Below, one piece after another: positions 9,940 through 19,805 of a stretch of DNA of 64,000 nucleotides. The position numbers were made by a program, and so were the translations under genes. Under the pieces are notes generated by a model, which saw only the letters and a program-made list of their open reading frames with translations, had not been told where the DNA came from and did no database searches. Positions within the stretch are counted from its first letter, which is position 1, and each line of letters starts with the position of its first letter. Source of the DNA: Okeanomitos corallinicola TIOX110 (GTDB lineage: Bacteria > Cyanobacteriota > Cyanobacteriia > Cyanobacteriales > Nostocaceae); NCBI RefSeq assembly GCF_038050375.1, contig NZ_CP150886.1:4567318-4631317 (forward strand). Reading direction: 5' to 3'.

Positions 9940-10848
9940 CTATGAATTACTAAAACTTTTCACCTCCCTAAAACTATGTAACTTATTAAAAAACCTCTCA
10001 AAATCAAAACTCAAAGGATCAACCTTACCATTAGCCACATCCACAGCCTGATGGGTAGTAATTCTATCATCAGGAACTTGACTTTGAGCTATTAACCAAG
10101 CCAAAGAATTATATTGTTCTTCCGTATAACCGCTATGTTCCTTAATATTACTTTTTCCCCAAGCATCAGGAGGAGTTTCTAGAGAAACATGATAAGCAAA
10201 ATTATTGACAGAAGGTGGTAAATCAGGATTTGTTTTTACAGTTTCTATACCATTAACACCCTGAAAAACCGAATTTCCCGCACCAAAAGCCCGTTTATCT
10301 GGAGGTACTAAATAAATCACCGTACCATCAAGAGCAATTAAAGTATGATAACTAGCTTGGACATTTTCATCAACATGATTATTTCTAAAAAAATTAATTG
10401 CACTAGCAGCAGAATTAGTAGTTTCATGAAGAACAACTATTGGTTGATTTTGTAAAAGTACACCATTGACATCACGAGTGTATCTTTCACCATAATTACT
10501 AGGATCTATAGTCGCCGCAGCTAAATTAGGTTTATAGTCAGTAAAAGTAGCAGTAGTAACATATTGACTAACAACTTGATTTGTTTGATTTCTGGGTGCT
10601 GGAGATTTTTGTAAAGGTTGTTGATACAAATTGGCCGAATTAGGTGAATTTTTTGTTTGTGTATCTGTTTTTGTTTCTACGCGAAATAAAGCTTGTGGAT
10701 ATTGATTCCCAACGATAGTATCAGGAGGTGATGTCATAGCATTATTTTCAACTTTTCTAGAACCACCGACAATCAGAGCTAATATCAGAGATGCAAACAA
10801 TAAAAAAATTAGCATTACTCGAGTAGCCCAGTCTCTAAATCTCATCAT
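9940..10848 (-). CDS. N-acetylmuramoyl-L-alanine amidase (Amidase_2), membrane-anchored
   Basis: 302 residues. An N-terminal signal-anchor (MLIFLLFASLILALIVGG, about residues 12-29) is followed by a low-complexity Asn/Gln/Pro linker to about residue 125. The Amidase_2 domain then starts at IVVLHETTNSAASAINFF, with zinc-ligand histidines in VLHET, SYHTLI and TTHQAVDVANGKVDP. It cleaves the amide bond between muramic acid and the peptide stem of peptidoglycan. The anchored layout suggests action in the periplasm during cell-wall turnover, or septal nanopore formation as reported for some cyanobacterial amidases (those are mainly AmiC types, so this is weak inference). Confidence 0.88.
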   Translation of the reverse strand: MMRFRDWATRVMLIFLLFASLILALIVGGSRKVENNAMTSPPDTIVGNQYPQALFRVETKTDTQTKNSPNSANLYQQPLQKSPAPRNQTNQVVSQYVTTATFTDYKPNLAAATIDPSNYGERYTRDVNGVLLQNQPIVVLHETTNSAASAINFFRNNHVDENVQASYHTLIALDGTVIYLVPPDKRAFGAGNSVFQGVNGIETVKTNPDLPPSVNNFAYHVSLETPPDAWGKSNIKEHSGYTEEQYNSLAWLIAQSQVPDDRITTHQAVDVANGKVDPLSFDFERFFNKLHSFREVKSFSNS

Positions 10849-11391
10849 AATAAATAGGGAATAAAGATGTTATATGTATAGGTTATCTGTTAAAAGCTAA
10901 AATAGCATTCCTATAATTAATTCTATTGATAACATAAATCATTAATAAAAAATGTTTAATGCTAATTTTATATCAAGCTGTACATAATCATAAAATTAAT
11001 TCAATTATCTATTTGCTATCTGTGTTTATCTGCGGTTAATTATTATTTATGATTCTATTTTATCTAGCTAAAAATTTAGCCAGGAAGACACTCATATATT
11101 ATAATATTGGATTACACCAAAAATTTATCCCTAAATACATCAGTTTGTCAGCAGACAACACCTTCTAGTTGATTTTTTCACATATTGTTTATATTTTTTC
11201 TGGAAAATCTGCATAACTGATCAAAATCCTGGAAAATAATAAATTAAGTTACATACAGCATATTGTCGGCAAATGAGGTACAAATCTCAATCACAAATGC
11301 TTTGCACCGAAAGAGTTTTACTACTGACCGCTGACCGCTATTAGCTGATAGCTGCTGTATTATCAGAATAGACGTAAATTACTGGAAAAAT
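10849..11391. promoter_or_regulatory. Divergent intergenic region between the amidase gene and metH
   Basis: 540 bases, strongly AT-rich. It must hold promoters for both neighbours. A short ACTGACCGCTGACCGCT / AGCTGATAGCTG repeat cluster lies at about 11324-11357, close to metH. I searched for cobalamin- or SAM-riboswitch hallmarks and saw none. No clear Shine-Dalgarno precedes metH. Confidence 0.4.
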
Positions 11392-14300
11392 ATGACACAT
11401 TCCTTTCTTAAACACATACACAGTCCAGAACGTCCTGTAATCGTCTTTGACGGTGCAATGGGAACTAACCTGCAAACCCAAAACCTGACAGCCGAGGACT
11501 TCGGAGGGGCAGAATACGAAGGTTGCAATGAATATTTAGTCCACACAAAACCCGAAGCAGTAGCGAAAGTTCACCGTGACTTCCTCGCTGCGGGTGCAGA
11601 TGTCATCGAAACTGATACCTTTGGTTCTGCTTCCATTGTCTTAGCAGAGTATGATTTACAACACCAGGCTTACTATCTCACCAAAGCTGCCGCAGAATTA
11701 GCTAAAAGTGTGGCCGCAGAATTTTCTACACCGGAAAAACCTCGCTTTGTAGCTGGTTCAATGGGACCAACAACCAAACTTCCCACTTTAGGACATATTG
11801 ATTTTGACACCATGAAAGCTTCTTTTGCTGAACAAGCAGAAGCTTTATTTGATGGTGGTGTAGATTTATTTCTGGTGGAAACTTGTCAAGATGTTCTGCA
11901 AATTAAAGCAGCATTAAATGCAATTGAGGAAGTTTTTGCCAAAAAAGGGGAAAGAAAACCTCTCATGGTTTCCGTAACTATGGAAAGTATGGGGACAATG
12001 TTAGTAGGGACAGAAATTGCTGCTGTACTCACAATTTTAGAACCTTATCCCATTGATATTCTCGGTTTAAATTGTGCCACTGGGCCAGACTTGATGAAAC
12101 CACACATCAAGTATTTATCAGAACATTCGCCTTTTATCGTTTCCTGTATTCCCAATGCCGGTTTACCAGAAAACGTTGGTGGTCAAGCACATTACAAACT
12201 TACGCCTGTAGAACTACGTATGGCGTTAAACCACTTTGTTGAAGATTTGGGTGTCCAAGTGATTGGGGGTTGCTGTGGGACACGACCAGGACATATTAAA
12301 CAATTGGCAGAAATTGCTAAAGAGTTAAAACCAAAAGTTAGACAACCAAGTTTAGAACCATCTGCCGCTTCAATTTACTTAACTCAACCTTACGAACAAG
12401 ATAATTCTTTCTTGATAGTTGGTGAACGTCTCAACGCCAGTGGTTCTAAAAAATGCCGTGACTTACTCAACGCTGAAGACTGGGATGGTTTGGTTTCCAT
12501 GGCCAGAAGTCAGGTAAAAGAAGGCGCACACATCCTAGATATTAACGTTGACTATGTGGGACGGGATGGTGTGCGTGATATGCACGAGTTAGTCTCTCGT
12601 ATTGTTAATAATGTCACCTTACCTTTAATGCTCGATTCCACTGAGTGGGAAAAAATGGAAGCAGGGTTAAAAGTTGCTGGTGGTAAGTGTTTACTCAACT
12701 CCACCAACTACGAAGATGGCGAACCTAGATTTTTAAAGGTATTAGAATTAGCCAAAAAATACGGTGCTGGTGTCGTCATTGGCACAATTGATGAAGATGG
12801 CATGGCGCGGACAGCGGATAAAAAGTTTGAAATTGCCCAACGTGCTTACCGTCAAGCTGTAGAGTATGGAATACCTGGTACAGAAATATTTTTTGATACC
12901 TTGGCTTTGCCTATTTCTACAGGGATTGAAGAAGACAGAGAAAACGGTAAAGCAACCATAGAAGCAATTCGCCGGATTCGGGAAAACTTGCCAGGATGTC
13001 ATATCATGTTGGGTGTATCTAATATATCCTTTGGTTTAACTCCCGCATCGCGGATGGTGTTAAATTCCATGTTCTTGCATGAAGCTATGCAAGCTGGTAT
13101 GGATGGGGCGATAGTCAGTGCTAATAAGATTTTACCCCTCGCCAAAATTGATCCTAAACATCAAGAAGTTTGTCGTGATTTGATTTATGACAAACGTAAA
13201 TTTGATGGTGATATTTGCGTTTATGATCCCCTGGGTGAATTGACAAGATTATTTGAAGGGGTAAAAGCTAAACGTCACCAAGGAATTGATGAAAATTTAC
13301 CAATTGAAGAACGGTTAAAACGTCATATTATTGATGGGGAAAGAATTGGTTTAGAAAAACAATTAGCAGCAGCTTTAGAACAATATCCACCTTTACAAAT
13401 CATCAATACTTTTCTCTTAGATGGGATGAAAGTTGTAGGTGAATTGTTCGGTTCTGGACAAATGCAGCTACCTTTTGTATTACAGTCAGCGGAAACCATG
13501 AAAGCGGCGGTAGCTTATTTAGAACCCTTCATGGAAAAATCCGAATCTGGTAATAATTCCAAGGGAACTTTTGTGATTGCTACGGTGAAAGGTGATGTCC
13601 ATGATATTGGTAAAAACCTAGTAGATATCATCCTTTCTAATAATGGTTACAAGGTGATTAATCTGGGTATCAAGCAATCAGTAGAAAACATCATTAAAGC
13701 CTACGAAGAACATCAACCTGATTGTATTGCTATGAGTGGATTATTAGTAAAATCCACTGCTTTCATGAAAGACAATTTACAAGCTTTCAATGAAAAGGGA
13801 ATTACTGTTCCTGTGATTTTAGGTGGTGCGGCTTTAACTCCTAAGTTTGTACATCAAGATTGCCAAAATGCTTATAACGGTAAGGTAGTTTATGGTAAAG
13901 ATGCTTTTGCTGATTTGCATTTTATGGATAAATTAATGCCAGCAAAATCAGGTGGTAATTGGGATGATTTGAAAGGTTTCTTAGATGAATTGGAAACTGA
14001 AGAATCCACCAATGGTAACGGTAATGGACATAAAGCAACCACAGAAAAAACTGTTAAAGAGAAAGTCCCTGCTGAACCCAAAGAAATAGATACCCGTCGT
14101 TCAGAAGCAGTTGCAGTAGATATTGAACGTCCCACACCTCCTTTCTGGGGAACTAAGTTTTTACAACCTGGTGATATTTCTTTAGAGGAGTTATTCTGGT
14201 ATTTAGATTTGCAAGCTTTAATTGCTGGACAGTGGCAATTCCGCAAACCCAAGGAACAATCTAAAGAGGAATATCAGGCGTTTTTAGCTGAAAAGGTTTA

Positions 14301-14931
14301 TCCAGTTTTAGAAGATTGGAAACAACGAGTTATTGCGGAAAACTTGTTACATCCCCAGGTGATTTATGGTTATTTCCCTTGTCAGTCTGAGGGTAATACT
14401 TTGCATATTTATGATGTGGAAAATCATTCAGAAAGAGTTGCTAGTTTTGAGTTTCCCCGTCAGCGTTCTGGGAGAAGATATTGTATTGCTGATTTCTTTG
14501 CACCAAAGGATTCGGGAATTATGGATGTTTTCCCCATGCAAGCGGTGACTGTGGGAGAAATTGCGACGGAGTTTGCACAAAAGCTATTTGCTGCTAATGA
14601 ATACACTGATTATCTGTATTTCCACGGTATGGCGGTACAGGTTGCGGAAGCTGTGGCAGAATGGACTCACGCTAGAATCCGCCGGGAGTTAGGTTTTGGT
14701 GATTCTGAACCTGATAATATTCGGGATATTTTGGCGCAGCGTTATCAAGGTTCTAGATACAGTTTTGGTTATCCTGCTTGTCCGAATATTCAAGACCAAC
14801 ATACACAGTTGCAGTTGTTAAATGTTGACAGGATGAAGATGTATATGGATGAAAGTGAACAACTTTATCCTGAACAGTCTACGACGGCAATTATTGCTTA
14901 TCACCCTGTAGCGAAGTATTTTACTGCTTAG
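11392..14931 (+). CDS. metH: Cobalamin-dependent methionine synthase
   Basis: Transfers the methyl group of methyl-tetrahydrofolate to homocysteine through methylcobalamin. 1179 residues with all modules in order. Residues 1 to about 310 form the homocysteine domain, with zinc cysteines in GLNCATGP and [10 protein letters not shown]. About 340-600 is the pterin-binding barrel ([25 protein letters not shown]). About 640-870 holds the B12 cap and binding domains, with the lower-ligand motif GDVHDIGKN near 733-741. A linker containing NGNGNGHK follows, then the SAM-dependent activation domain ([27 protein letters not shown]). Somewhat shorter than the E. coli enzyme, as usual for cyanobacteria. 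Confidence 0.97.
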   Translation: MTHSFLKHIHSPERPVIVFDGAMGTNLQTQNLTAEDFGGAEYEGCNEYLVHTKPEAVAKVHRDFLAAGADVIETDTFGSASIVLAEYDLQHQAYYLTKAAAELAKSVAAEFSTPEKPRFVAGSMGPTTKLPTLGHIDFDTMKASFAEQAEALFDGGVDLFLVETCQDVLQIKAALNAIEEVFAKKGERKPLMVSVTMESMGTMLVGTEIAAVLTILEPYPIDILGLNCATGPDLMKPHIKYLSEHSPFIVSCIPNAGLPENVGGQAHYKLTPVELRMALNHFVEDLGVQVIGGCCGTRPGHIKQLAEIAKELKPKVRQPSLEPSAASIYLTQPYEQDNSFLIVGERLNASGSKKCRDLLNAEDWDGLVSMARSQVKEGAHILDINVDYVGRDGVRDMHELVSRIVNNVTLPLMLDSTEWEKMEAGLKVAGGKCLLNSTNYEDGEPRFLKVLELAKKYGAGVVIGTIDEDGMARTADKKFEIAQRAYRQAVEYGIPGTEIFFDTLALPISTGIEEDRENGKATIEAIRRIRENLPGCHIMLGVSNISFGLTPASRMVLNSMFLHEAMQAGMDGAIVSANKILPLAKIDPKHQEVCRDLIYDKRKFDGDICVYDPLGELTRLFEGVKAKRHQGIDENLPIEERLKRHIIDGERIGLEKQLAAALEQYPPLQIINTFLLDGMKVVGELFGSGQMQLPFVLQSAETMKAAVAYLEPFMEKSESGNNSKGTFVIATVKGDVHDIGKNLVDIILSNNGYKVINLGIKQSVENIIKAYEEHQPDCIAMSGLLVKSTAFMKDNLQAFNEKGITVPVILGGAALTPKFVHQDCQNAYNGKVVYGKDAFADLHFMDKLMPAKSGGNWDDLKGFLDELETEESTNGNGNGHKATTEKTVKEKVPAEPKEIDTRRSEAVAVDIERPTPPFWGTKFLQPGDISLEELFWYLDLQALIAGQWQFRKPKEQSKEEYQAFLAEKVYPVLEDWKQRVIAENLLHPQVIYGYFPCQSEGNTLHIYDVENHSERVASFEFPRQRSGRRYCIADFFAPKDSGIMDVFPMQAVTVGEIATEFAQKLFAANEYTDYLYFHGMAVQVAEAVAEWTHARIRRELGFGDSEPDNIRDILAQRYQGSRYSFGYPACPNIQDQHTQLQLLNVDRMKMYMDESEQLYPEQSTTAIIAYHPVAKYFTA

Positions 14932-14938
14932 GTTTTTA

Positions 14939-14980
14939 TCCCCCTTCGTTGTTTGATGGAGGGGGAGTTTATATTTTTTA
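14939..14980 (+). terminator. Terminator of metH
   Basis: TCCCCCTT (14939-14946) can pair with GGAGGGGGA (14958-14966) around a short loop, followed by TTTATATTTTTT. It begins 8 bases after the metH stop. Confidence 0.75.
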
Positions 14981-14983
14981 TTC

Positions 14984-15022
14984 TCACGCAAAGACGCAAA
15001 GGCGCAAAGGAAGAAAGAGAAA
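14984..15022. repeat. CGCAAAG-type intergenic repeat
   Basis: Tandem CGCAAAGACGCAAAGG units. Related CGCAGAG-type repeats occur at 24664-24700, 34571-34605 and 52090-52140, so this is a dispersed family in this genome. Confidence 0.7.
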
Positions 15023-15071
15023 GTTAAGAATGTGGTAAGTTATATGTTCGGATTATCGAGATGATTGTCAA

Positions 15072-15643
15072 ATGGATTCTAATTTACAAACTGAACTTTC
15101 TACGATATTATCCCAGTATCAAAATTCTTTTATCAATAAAGTTTATGCAGATGAAAATAATGAATCTGATATATTAATGAATGTTTTTTCTCTGACAGCA
15201 GAAACTAAGCGAAAAATGGTCAGTATTGGGGAACACAATTGGGAAGGTGTTGGCAGAAAATTGTAACAGCAATTTGTAAGTATCACTGTCCAGACTTTAA
15301 ACAACCTTTCAAAATCGAAATAGAAGAAGGTGGTAAACATAGTGAACCATGTGATTTAATTGTTGGAAAGTATGCAATTGACACTAAATATCGAATAGGT
15401 TCAGGTGAAGATGCAACGCATAAGAAACTTATTAGATATAGTAAATATCTTTCTAAACAGGGATATGTTCCCATACTTTTAATATTGAGAAATGATAACT
15501 TACCTGCTGCCATTACTGCTTGTAAATCAGCTAATTGGCAAGTTTTAACAGGACAAGAAAGTATGGATTTTATTCATCAGATTTCTGGTATTGATGTCAA
15601 AACTTTTCTAGAAAATAACGCAGGACAATATAAAGTAATTTAA
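15072..15643 (+). pseudogene. Type II restriction endonuclease, disrupted by one frameshift
   Basis: Two overlapping frames make one protein. The first (15072-15266) gives about 60 N-terminal residues ending NWEGVG; the second, two bases out of phase, continues QKIVTAICKYHC... to the stop at 15643. Adding one base near 15251 would join NWEGVG to QKIVTAIC and give about 190 residues. The C-terminal part has a PD-(D/E)XK signature: EPCDLIVGKYAIDTKYR (D...D-x-K), then a beta-rich core (GYVPILLILRNDNLPAA). It converges with a DNA methyltransferase gene 44 bases away, so it should be the restriction half of that system. The ApaLI-like family is a possibility from memory only. Either the gene is dead or this is a sequencing error. 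Confidence 0.7.
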
Positions 15644-15687
15644 CATTGTCTTGCTTGATATTTATATAACCTACTAGGTAATTTTAA

Positions 15688-17043
15688 TCAAGATTTTTGC
15701 ATTACTACTATTGTATCATGTTTAATTGTTCCTGCCCAATCCACATTTCTAGGAATATTCAACTTTCTATTTTTCAATAATAAATGAAATCTAAAAACCT
15801 CTTTAAATCCCAAATTTGTGGCAAAATCAGTTAATGAATCAGCTACAGGAATATCAACTCCACAAATCTTACTCACATCTCCCACTGCAAAACAATAATA
15901 ACCTCCTGATTTTAATTGATGATATGCACTATGAAAATGTTGCTGCATATCCATAAAATATTTATAAACTACTCTCGCTCTTAATTGATTTTGTCCTTTA
16001 CTCGCTTTATACTTATCTCCATTAAATATTTCTATAATCAAATTATCAAGCTGATTATTTCCTGTTTTCCCCAGTTGTTTATATTCAACACTGGAAATTC
16101 TTTCTGTACCAATTTCTTGAGAACTTAAATTTAATCTGTCTTGATTATTTTTGACTAAATTTAACCAATGTAACTCAAATTTACTCGCCCAAATATAATC
16201 AATTGCATTAATATACGGTGGAGAAGTAACTACAGCATCACATAAACAATTTCTATCTAAATTTCTCGCATCTTGTGATGGTACTTCTTGAATATCACTA
16301 TCATCCCAATCAAACTGATACCATTCTGAAAGTGCTTCTATAATTTTATCAACATAAAACTGAAAATACTTAAATACATCCTGACGATTTCTTTGGGGAA
16401 TTTCTTTGACATGAGAACGTCTTGCAGCTAATATCATTCCTTCATTCATATCAGAACATTTTCTCACTGTGGATGCTAAAGCTAGTAATAAAACGGGTTG
16501 ATAAACTGGGTTAGATAATAATATTTGACTTTTAATAATTTCCAATCCTACTTGTACATCCTTTTGAAACCATAAATCTTTATTACTAAAATCAACACTA
16601 TGTTGTACAGTTTCTTGATGATATGATTCTGTGACTATTGTTTGCGACTTTGCCAAAATATCAATTAGTGGTAAGCGAGAAGTTTTAACTCTACAAATTA
16701 ACTGACTTAAAGGATTATTATCTGACCAAATAATTTTTCTGCCTAATTTCAATACTTCAATTATACTTGTTCCTGAACCTGCAAATGGTTCAAGAACTAC
16801 TGCATTTTTTGTAGTGTATTTCTGTAAAAACCAAGCAGGAATTTCAGGAATTGTTTTTGCAGGTTGAAATCCTAATGAATAAACTTTTATTGGTGAATTT
16901 CTCTCTAGAGAAATATAAGAACCATTGGGTAAATTATCAGGAATATTATATTTAATTTCCAGATAGGATGTTTCATTTTTTTGATTTATCTCAGAGAATA
17001 TTTCGTTGTTTTGATGATCAGGAAAAAGTGATAATTGCTTCAT
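15688..17043 (-). CDS. Site-specific DNA methyltransferase (N4-cytosine or N6-adenine type)
   Basis: 451 residues. The SAM-binding motif I, VLEPFAGSGTSIIEVL, lies near residues 82-97, and the catalytic motif IV is AVVTSPPYINAIDY near 270-283. SPPY is more typical of N4-cytosine enzymes. Motif I precedes motif IV with a long segment between, which probably holds the target-recognition domain. The N-terminal PAKTIPEIPAWFLQKY is the usual lead-in to motif I in this group. It faces the frameshifted endonuclease tail to tail. If that endonuclease is dead, this enzyme now methylates without a partner. Confidence 0.9.
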   Translation of the reverse strand: MKQLSLFPDHQNNEIFSEINQKNETSYLEIKYNIPDNLPNGSYISLERNSPIKVYSLGFQPAKTIPEIPAWFLQKYTTKNAVVLEPFAGSGTSIIEVLKLGRKIIWSDNNPLSQLICRVKTSRLPLIDILAKSQTIVTESYHQETVQHSVDFSNKDLWFQKDVQVGLEIIKSQILLSNPVYQPVLLLALASTVRKCSDMNEGMILAARRSHVKEIPQRNRQDVFKYFQFYVDKIIEALSEWYQFDWDDSDIQEVPSQDARNLDRNCLCDAVVTSPPYINAIDYIWASKFELHWLNLVKNNQDRLNLSSQEIGTERISSVEYKQLGKTGNNQLDNLIIEIFNGDKYKASKGQNQLRARVVYKYFMDMQQHFHSAYHQLKSGGYYCFAVGDVSKICGVDIPVADSLTDFATNLGFKEVFRFHLLLKNRKLNIPRNVDWAGTIKHDTIVVMQKS

Positions 17044-17084
17044 GATTTTTGAATGTAGCGGGTGATTTTATTATAACTAATTGG

Positions 17085-17474
17085 CTATATATTATATTCT
17101 TGAAAAACAAAAACTTGAATCCCAGATTTAGGTTGATTATTTTTTTTGACCCGAATTAGCCGATTAGTAAAATCTGGATTTTCACTCAGGCAATTGTGCA
17201 GTATTTGAGATTGTCCTAAATAATCCCGGTCATCTTTACAAATGATAATACCACTATGATAAATTCCTGTTTGATGAAGTACAATAAAATCATCTCGATT
17301 TAATGTCAGTAAAACTCTTTTTTCCTGAGTTGCAAACACCAAAACTTCATCATCTGGAATACCTTGATTTGCTTGTCTTGCTTCATAGGAAGTAAGCACA
17401 TCATATTTCATCTGCCGCAATTGTCGAACAATTTCTAGAGGAAAGTTTTCATCAGCATACAATCTCACCATCAA
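17085..17474 (-). CDS. DUF5615 PIN-like toxin
   Basis: 129 residues (or 128 from the second Met at 17471). RLYADENFPLEIVRQLRQ carries the first PIN-domain acidic residues (D-E), then GIPDDEVLVFATQEKRVLLT and LNRDDFIVLH supply the later acidic ligands, as in DUF5615 PIN-like proteins that act as RNase toxins. Its start overlaps the stop of the upstream DUF433 gene by 4 bases, so translation is coupled. Together they are a VapBC-like type II toxin-antitoxin pair. It lies directly behind the methyltransferase gene. Confidence 0.85.
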   Translation of the reverse strand: MMVRLYADENFPLEIVRQLRQMKYDVLTSYEARQANQGIPDDEVLVFATQEKRVLLTLNRDDFIVLHQTGIYHSGIIICKDDRDYLGQSQILHNCLSENPDFTNRLIRVKKNNQPKSGIQVFVFQEYNI

Positions 17475-17791
17475 TCATCCTCGTTTTGAGCAGTTATGGT
17501 GAGATCAATTTCTGAGCGATGTTGTTCATAATAATTCCAAGCTGCTGTTAAATCTTCAGATGTCAGACTGGGATAATTTTGCAACAATTCTGCCTCATTT
17601 GCTCCCTGCTGACGCAACGAAACCAATACCCATACAGGAATGCGGGTATTACGAATACAAGCATGACCACCACAAACTCCAGGCGTTTTCTGCACTGCGT
17701 TTAGTTTAAGACGACTTTCTAAAAGTTTTCTTTCTTCTGGGGAAAGTGCCTCAATTACTTGTACAAGGGAATCAACCAATCGCGGATTCAT
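17471..17791 (-). CDS. DUF433 antitoxin
   Basis: 106 residues. The DUF433 core is visible as VCGGHACIRNTRIPVWVLV around residues 39-57, followed by LLQNYPSLTSEDLTAAWNYY, the winged-helix segment that repeats in this family. The N-terminal about 30 residues (LVQVIEALSPEERKLLESRL) form an amphipathic helix often seen fused to DUF433. It is transcribed first and overlaps the DUF5615 toxin gene by 4 bases, the standard antitoxin-toxin order. Confidence 0.88.
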   Translation of the reverse strand: MNPRLVDSLVQVIEALSPEERKLLESRLKLNAVQKTPGVCGGHACIRNTRIPVWVLVSLRQQGANEAELLQNYPSLTSEDLTAAWNYYEQHRSEIDLTITAQNEDD

Positions 17792-17904
17792 AGTTTAAAT
17801 TTTAGTGTCTTGAAATTAATATGATATTTTGCATTACTACTATTGTAGTATATTTCATAGTTCTTCCCCAATCAATATTTACAAAATATTTAATAGAAAT
17901 ATTC

Positions 17905-18512
17905 ATGAAAACTGATTCTATTTTTTATCGCATTTTTCAAACTTGACCTCAATTTTTTTTGAACTGATAAATTTACCAGCTAGTGAAGCAGATATTTATA
18001 ATTTTGGGTCTGTTGAACTCAAACAAACAGCATTTAGAATTGATGGTGTATTTCTACCTACAAATAATCAAAAAGAACAACCTATTTATTTTGTAGAGGT
18101 ACAATTTCAAAAAGATAAGGAAAAAGAAGTTACTGCTTTAGCGATAACTTTATTATCAAAAGCTAGGTCAGATTTACCGGATGAAAGATTGCAAAAAAAT
18201 TTGCTAGATTTAATTCAGACTATTGTTTCCTATAAATTACCCCGTCTCAGTCCCCAGGAGTTAGCAAGAATATTTAGTATTAGTGATTTAATAAATACCA
18301 GATATTATCAAGAAGTGCGCTATGAGGAGGCTTTAAATTACACTATGCGTATAATTGAACGGCGTATAGGTGGAGTTAGTCAGGATTTACAAGTAAAAAT
18401 TAATCAGTTATCTGTGGAAAATTTGGAGAATTTAGGTTTAGCATTGTTAGATTTTACCAGTATGAATGATTTGGTTATTTGGTTGAATAATCAAGCGAGT
18501 TCAGATGGTTAA
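17905..18512 (+). pseudogene. Decayed Rpn/DUF2887-type PD-(D/E)XK nuclease gene
   Basis: The family start MKTDSIFYRIFQ is encoded from ATG 17905 but runs into TGA at 17944. The rest, LTSIFFELINLPASEAD, continues one frame away from about 17943. Restoring one base (CAAAC-TTTG) rejoins them. In addition, after YFVEVQFQKD the usual FYYRFFSEIFLYL...block is missing and the frame jumps to KEKEVTALAITLLSKARSDL, the C-terminal helical part, so a large in-frame deletion has removed the middle. Proteins of this family are transposase-like nucleases linked to recombination. The copy cannot be functional as it stands. Confidence 0.75.
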
Positions 18513-18517
18513 ATCTA

Positions 18518-19081
18518 TCACTTTTTCCTTTGTAACCAATGAAATACTTCCTCAACTGTGATTATTAAATTCACTCCTTCTAAAACTGGTAATTTATCTG
18601 TTCCTGTTAACAAATCTGGTAAATTATGAGGTTGATAAACTAAAATTGAACGTTCACTTGGATCAAGCAACCATCCCAGTTTTGTACCATGTTTAATACA
18701 ATGTAAAATATTGCCAGTTACCTTAGTTTGACTTTGTGCAGGTGACAGTATTTCAATTACCCAATCTGGGGCAAAATTAATCCCACTACTAACAATATCA
18801 CCACTTTCATCTAATGGTATTTGATCAGTATTAATCACTGCTACATCAGGAACTACAGAACGGTTTCCAAAGCTACAACGCAGTTCTGGAAATGCTTCAT
18901 AATTACTTGTTGCTGTGTCAATTACTCCAACTAAACGTTTTTGTAATAAACTGTGTTTACCACCACCCATCGGTTTTTGAATTGCTGCTGAGTTAATATA
19001 TTCCCAAGCTGGTGACTCATCAATAAAACCCAGCTTTAAAAATTCTTCTATGGTAATGATTTTGGCAACTGTTGTTGTCAT
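18518..19081 (-). CDS. Uma2-family (DUF820) endonuclease-like protein
   Basis: 187 residues, the usual size of this family, which is greatly expanded in cyanobacteria. Visible markers: TIEEFLKLGFIDESPAWEYI at the N-terminus (E-x-Y substrate side), RSVVPDVAVI (PD), DWVIEILSPAQSQTKV (the E-I-L-S-P strand that carries the acidic catalytic residue), and LGWLLDPSERSILVYQP. The fold is PD-(D/E)XK; biological roles are poorly known. Convergent with the decayed Rpn gene, 5 bases apart. Confidence 0.9.
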   Translation of the reverse strand: MTTTVAKIITIEEFLKLGFIDESPAWEYINSAAIQKPMGGGKHSLLQKRLVGVIDTATSNYEAFPELRCSFGNRSVVPDVAVINTDQIPLDESGDIVSSGINFAPDWVIEILSPAQSQTKVTGNILHCIKHGTKLGWLLDPSERSILVYQPHNLPDLLTGTDKLPVLEGVNLIITVEEVFHWLQRKK

Positions 19082-19166
19082 TATATGGACATTTCCTCAG
19101 ATTGATCTGGTGATGGTCAGAAATTACTGAACTTTTATTAACCCTCCTTAATTAGCTCAAATATTG

Positions 19167-19508
19167 TTAAGTAAATTCAATTAACTTAAAACCCCAAGGA
19201 TGCAGAGCAGCAAGCACTATTTCTTTATCTACACCTTCATAAGCTTCCCATTCAGAATGGGGATCTTTAGGATGTCCGTCACCAACATGACCTGCAACTT
19301 TGATAATTGGTAAACCTGCTAAATTATCTCGCTCCATTCCTTTGGGAAGTGCTAGTTCTAGTTTATGTCCTACAAACTTCGACATACTGGTATCGGCTAC
19401 AGATTCACGAATTAAACAAATATCCCCAGCTGTTCCCCAAGTAGTTTGGTAGATGTAGAGGAATGATATACAGGTTTCTGGTCTAATTGCTCTTTTAAAA
19501 ACTTTCAT
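19167..19508 (-). CDS. Hypothetical protein
   Basis: 113 residues from the ATG at 19508, which has AAGG 9 bases upstream; an earlier GTG at 19526 would add 6 residues. No family recognised. Features: a basic N-terminus (MKVFKRAIRPETCISFLYIY), a central GTAGDICLIRESVADTSM, and a Gly/His-rich stretch VAGHVGDGHPKDPHSEWEAY that could bind a metal. No signal peptide or membrane segment. Confidence 0.5.
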   Translation of the reverse strand: MKVFKRAIRPETCISFLYIYQTTWGTAGDICLIRESVADTSMSKFVGHKLELALPKGMERDNLAGLPIIKVAGHVGDGHPKDPHSEWEAYEGVDKEIVLAALHPWGFKLIEFT

Positions 19509-19805
19509 TATCTTTAACCTTTGCACTTTTAGTAAATAAATTATAAAAGAAATTATAAAAGAAATTATATAGGTATTTTTGGAAGAATTCGGCAGTTATA
19601 GCAAGAGTCAGGAGTAAAGCCCTGTTGTATTTAAAATCGCTAATATTCATCTATTTATCAACCGTTATATCAGGCTGTGACTTGATTTACCAGATTTTAT
19701 CAATGATTTTTTACCATTGCTTATTGACTTTTATTCCTAAAAGTTCTACATTGTTTTCTCGAACTAATTGAAACTTATTTGCAAAAATACTGAGAATTCT
19801 TCCTA

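Noticed and set aside
10849-11391. Possible cobalamin or SAM riboswitch upstream of metH
   Set aside because: No B12-box-like GCCACTG segment or SAM-type stem set was found by eye; a covariance-model search would decide.
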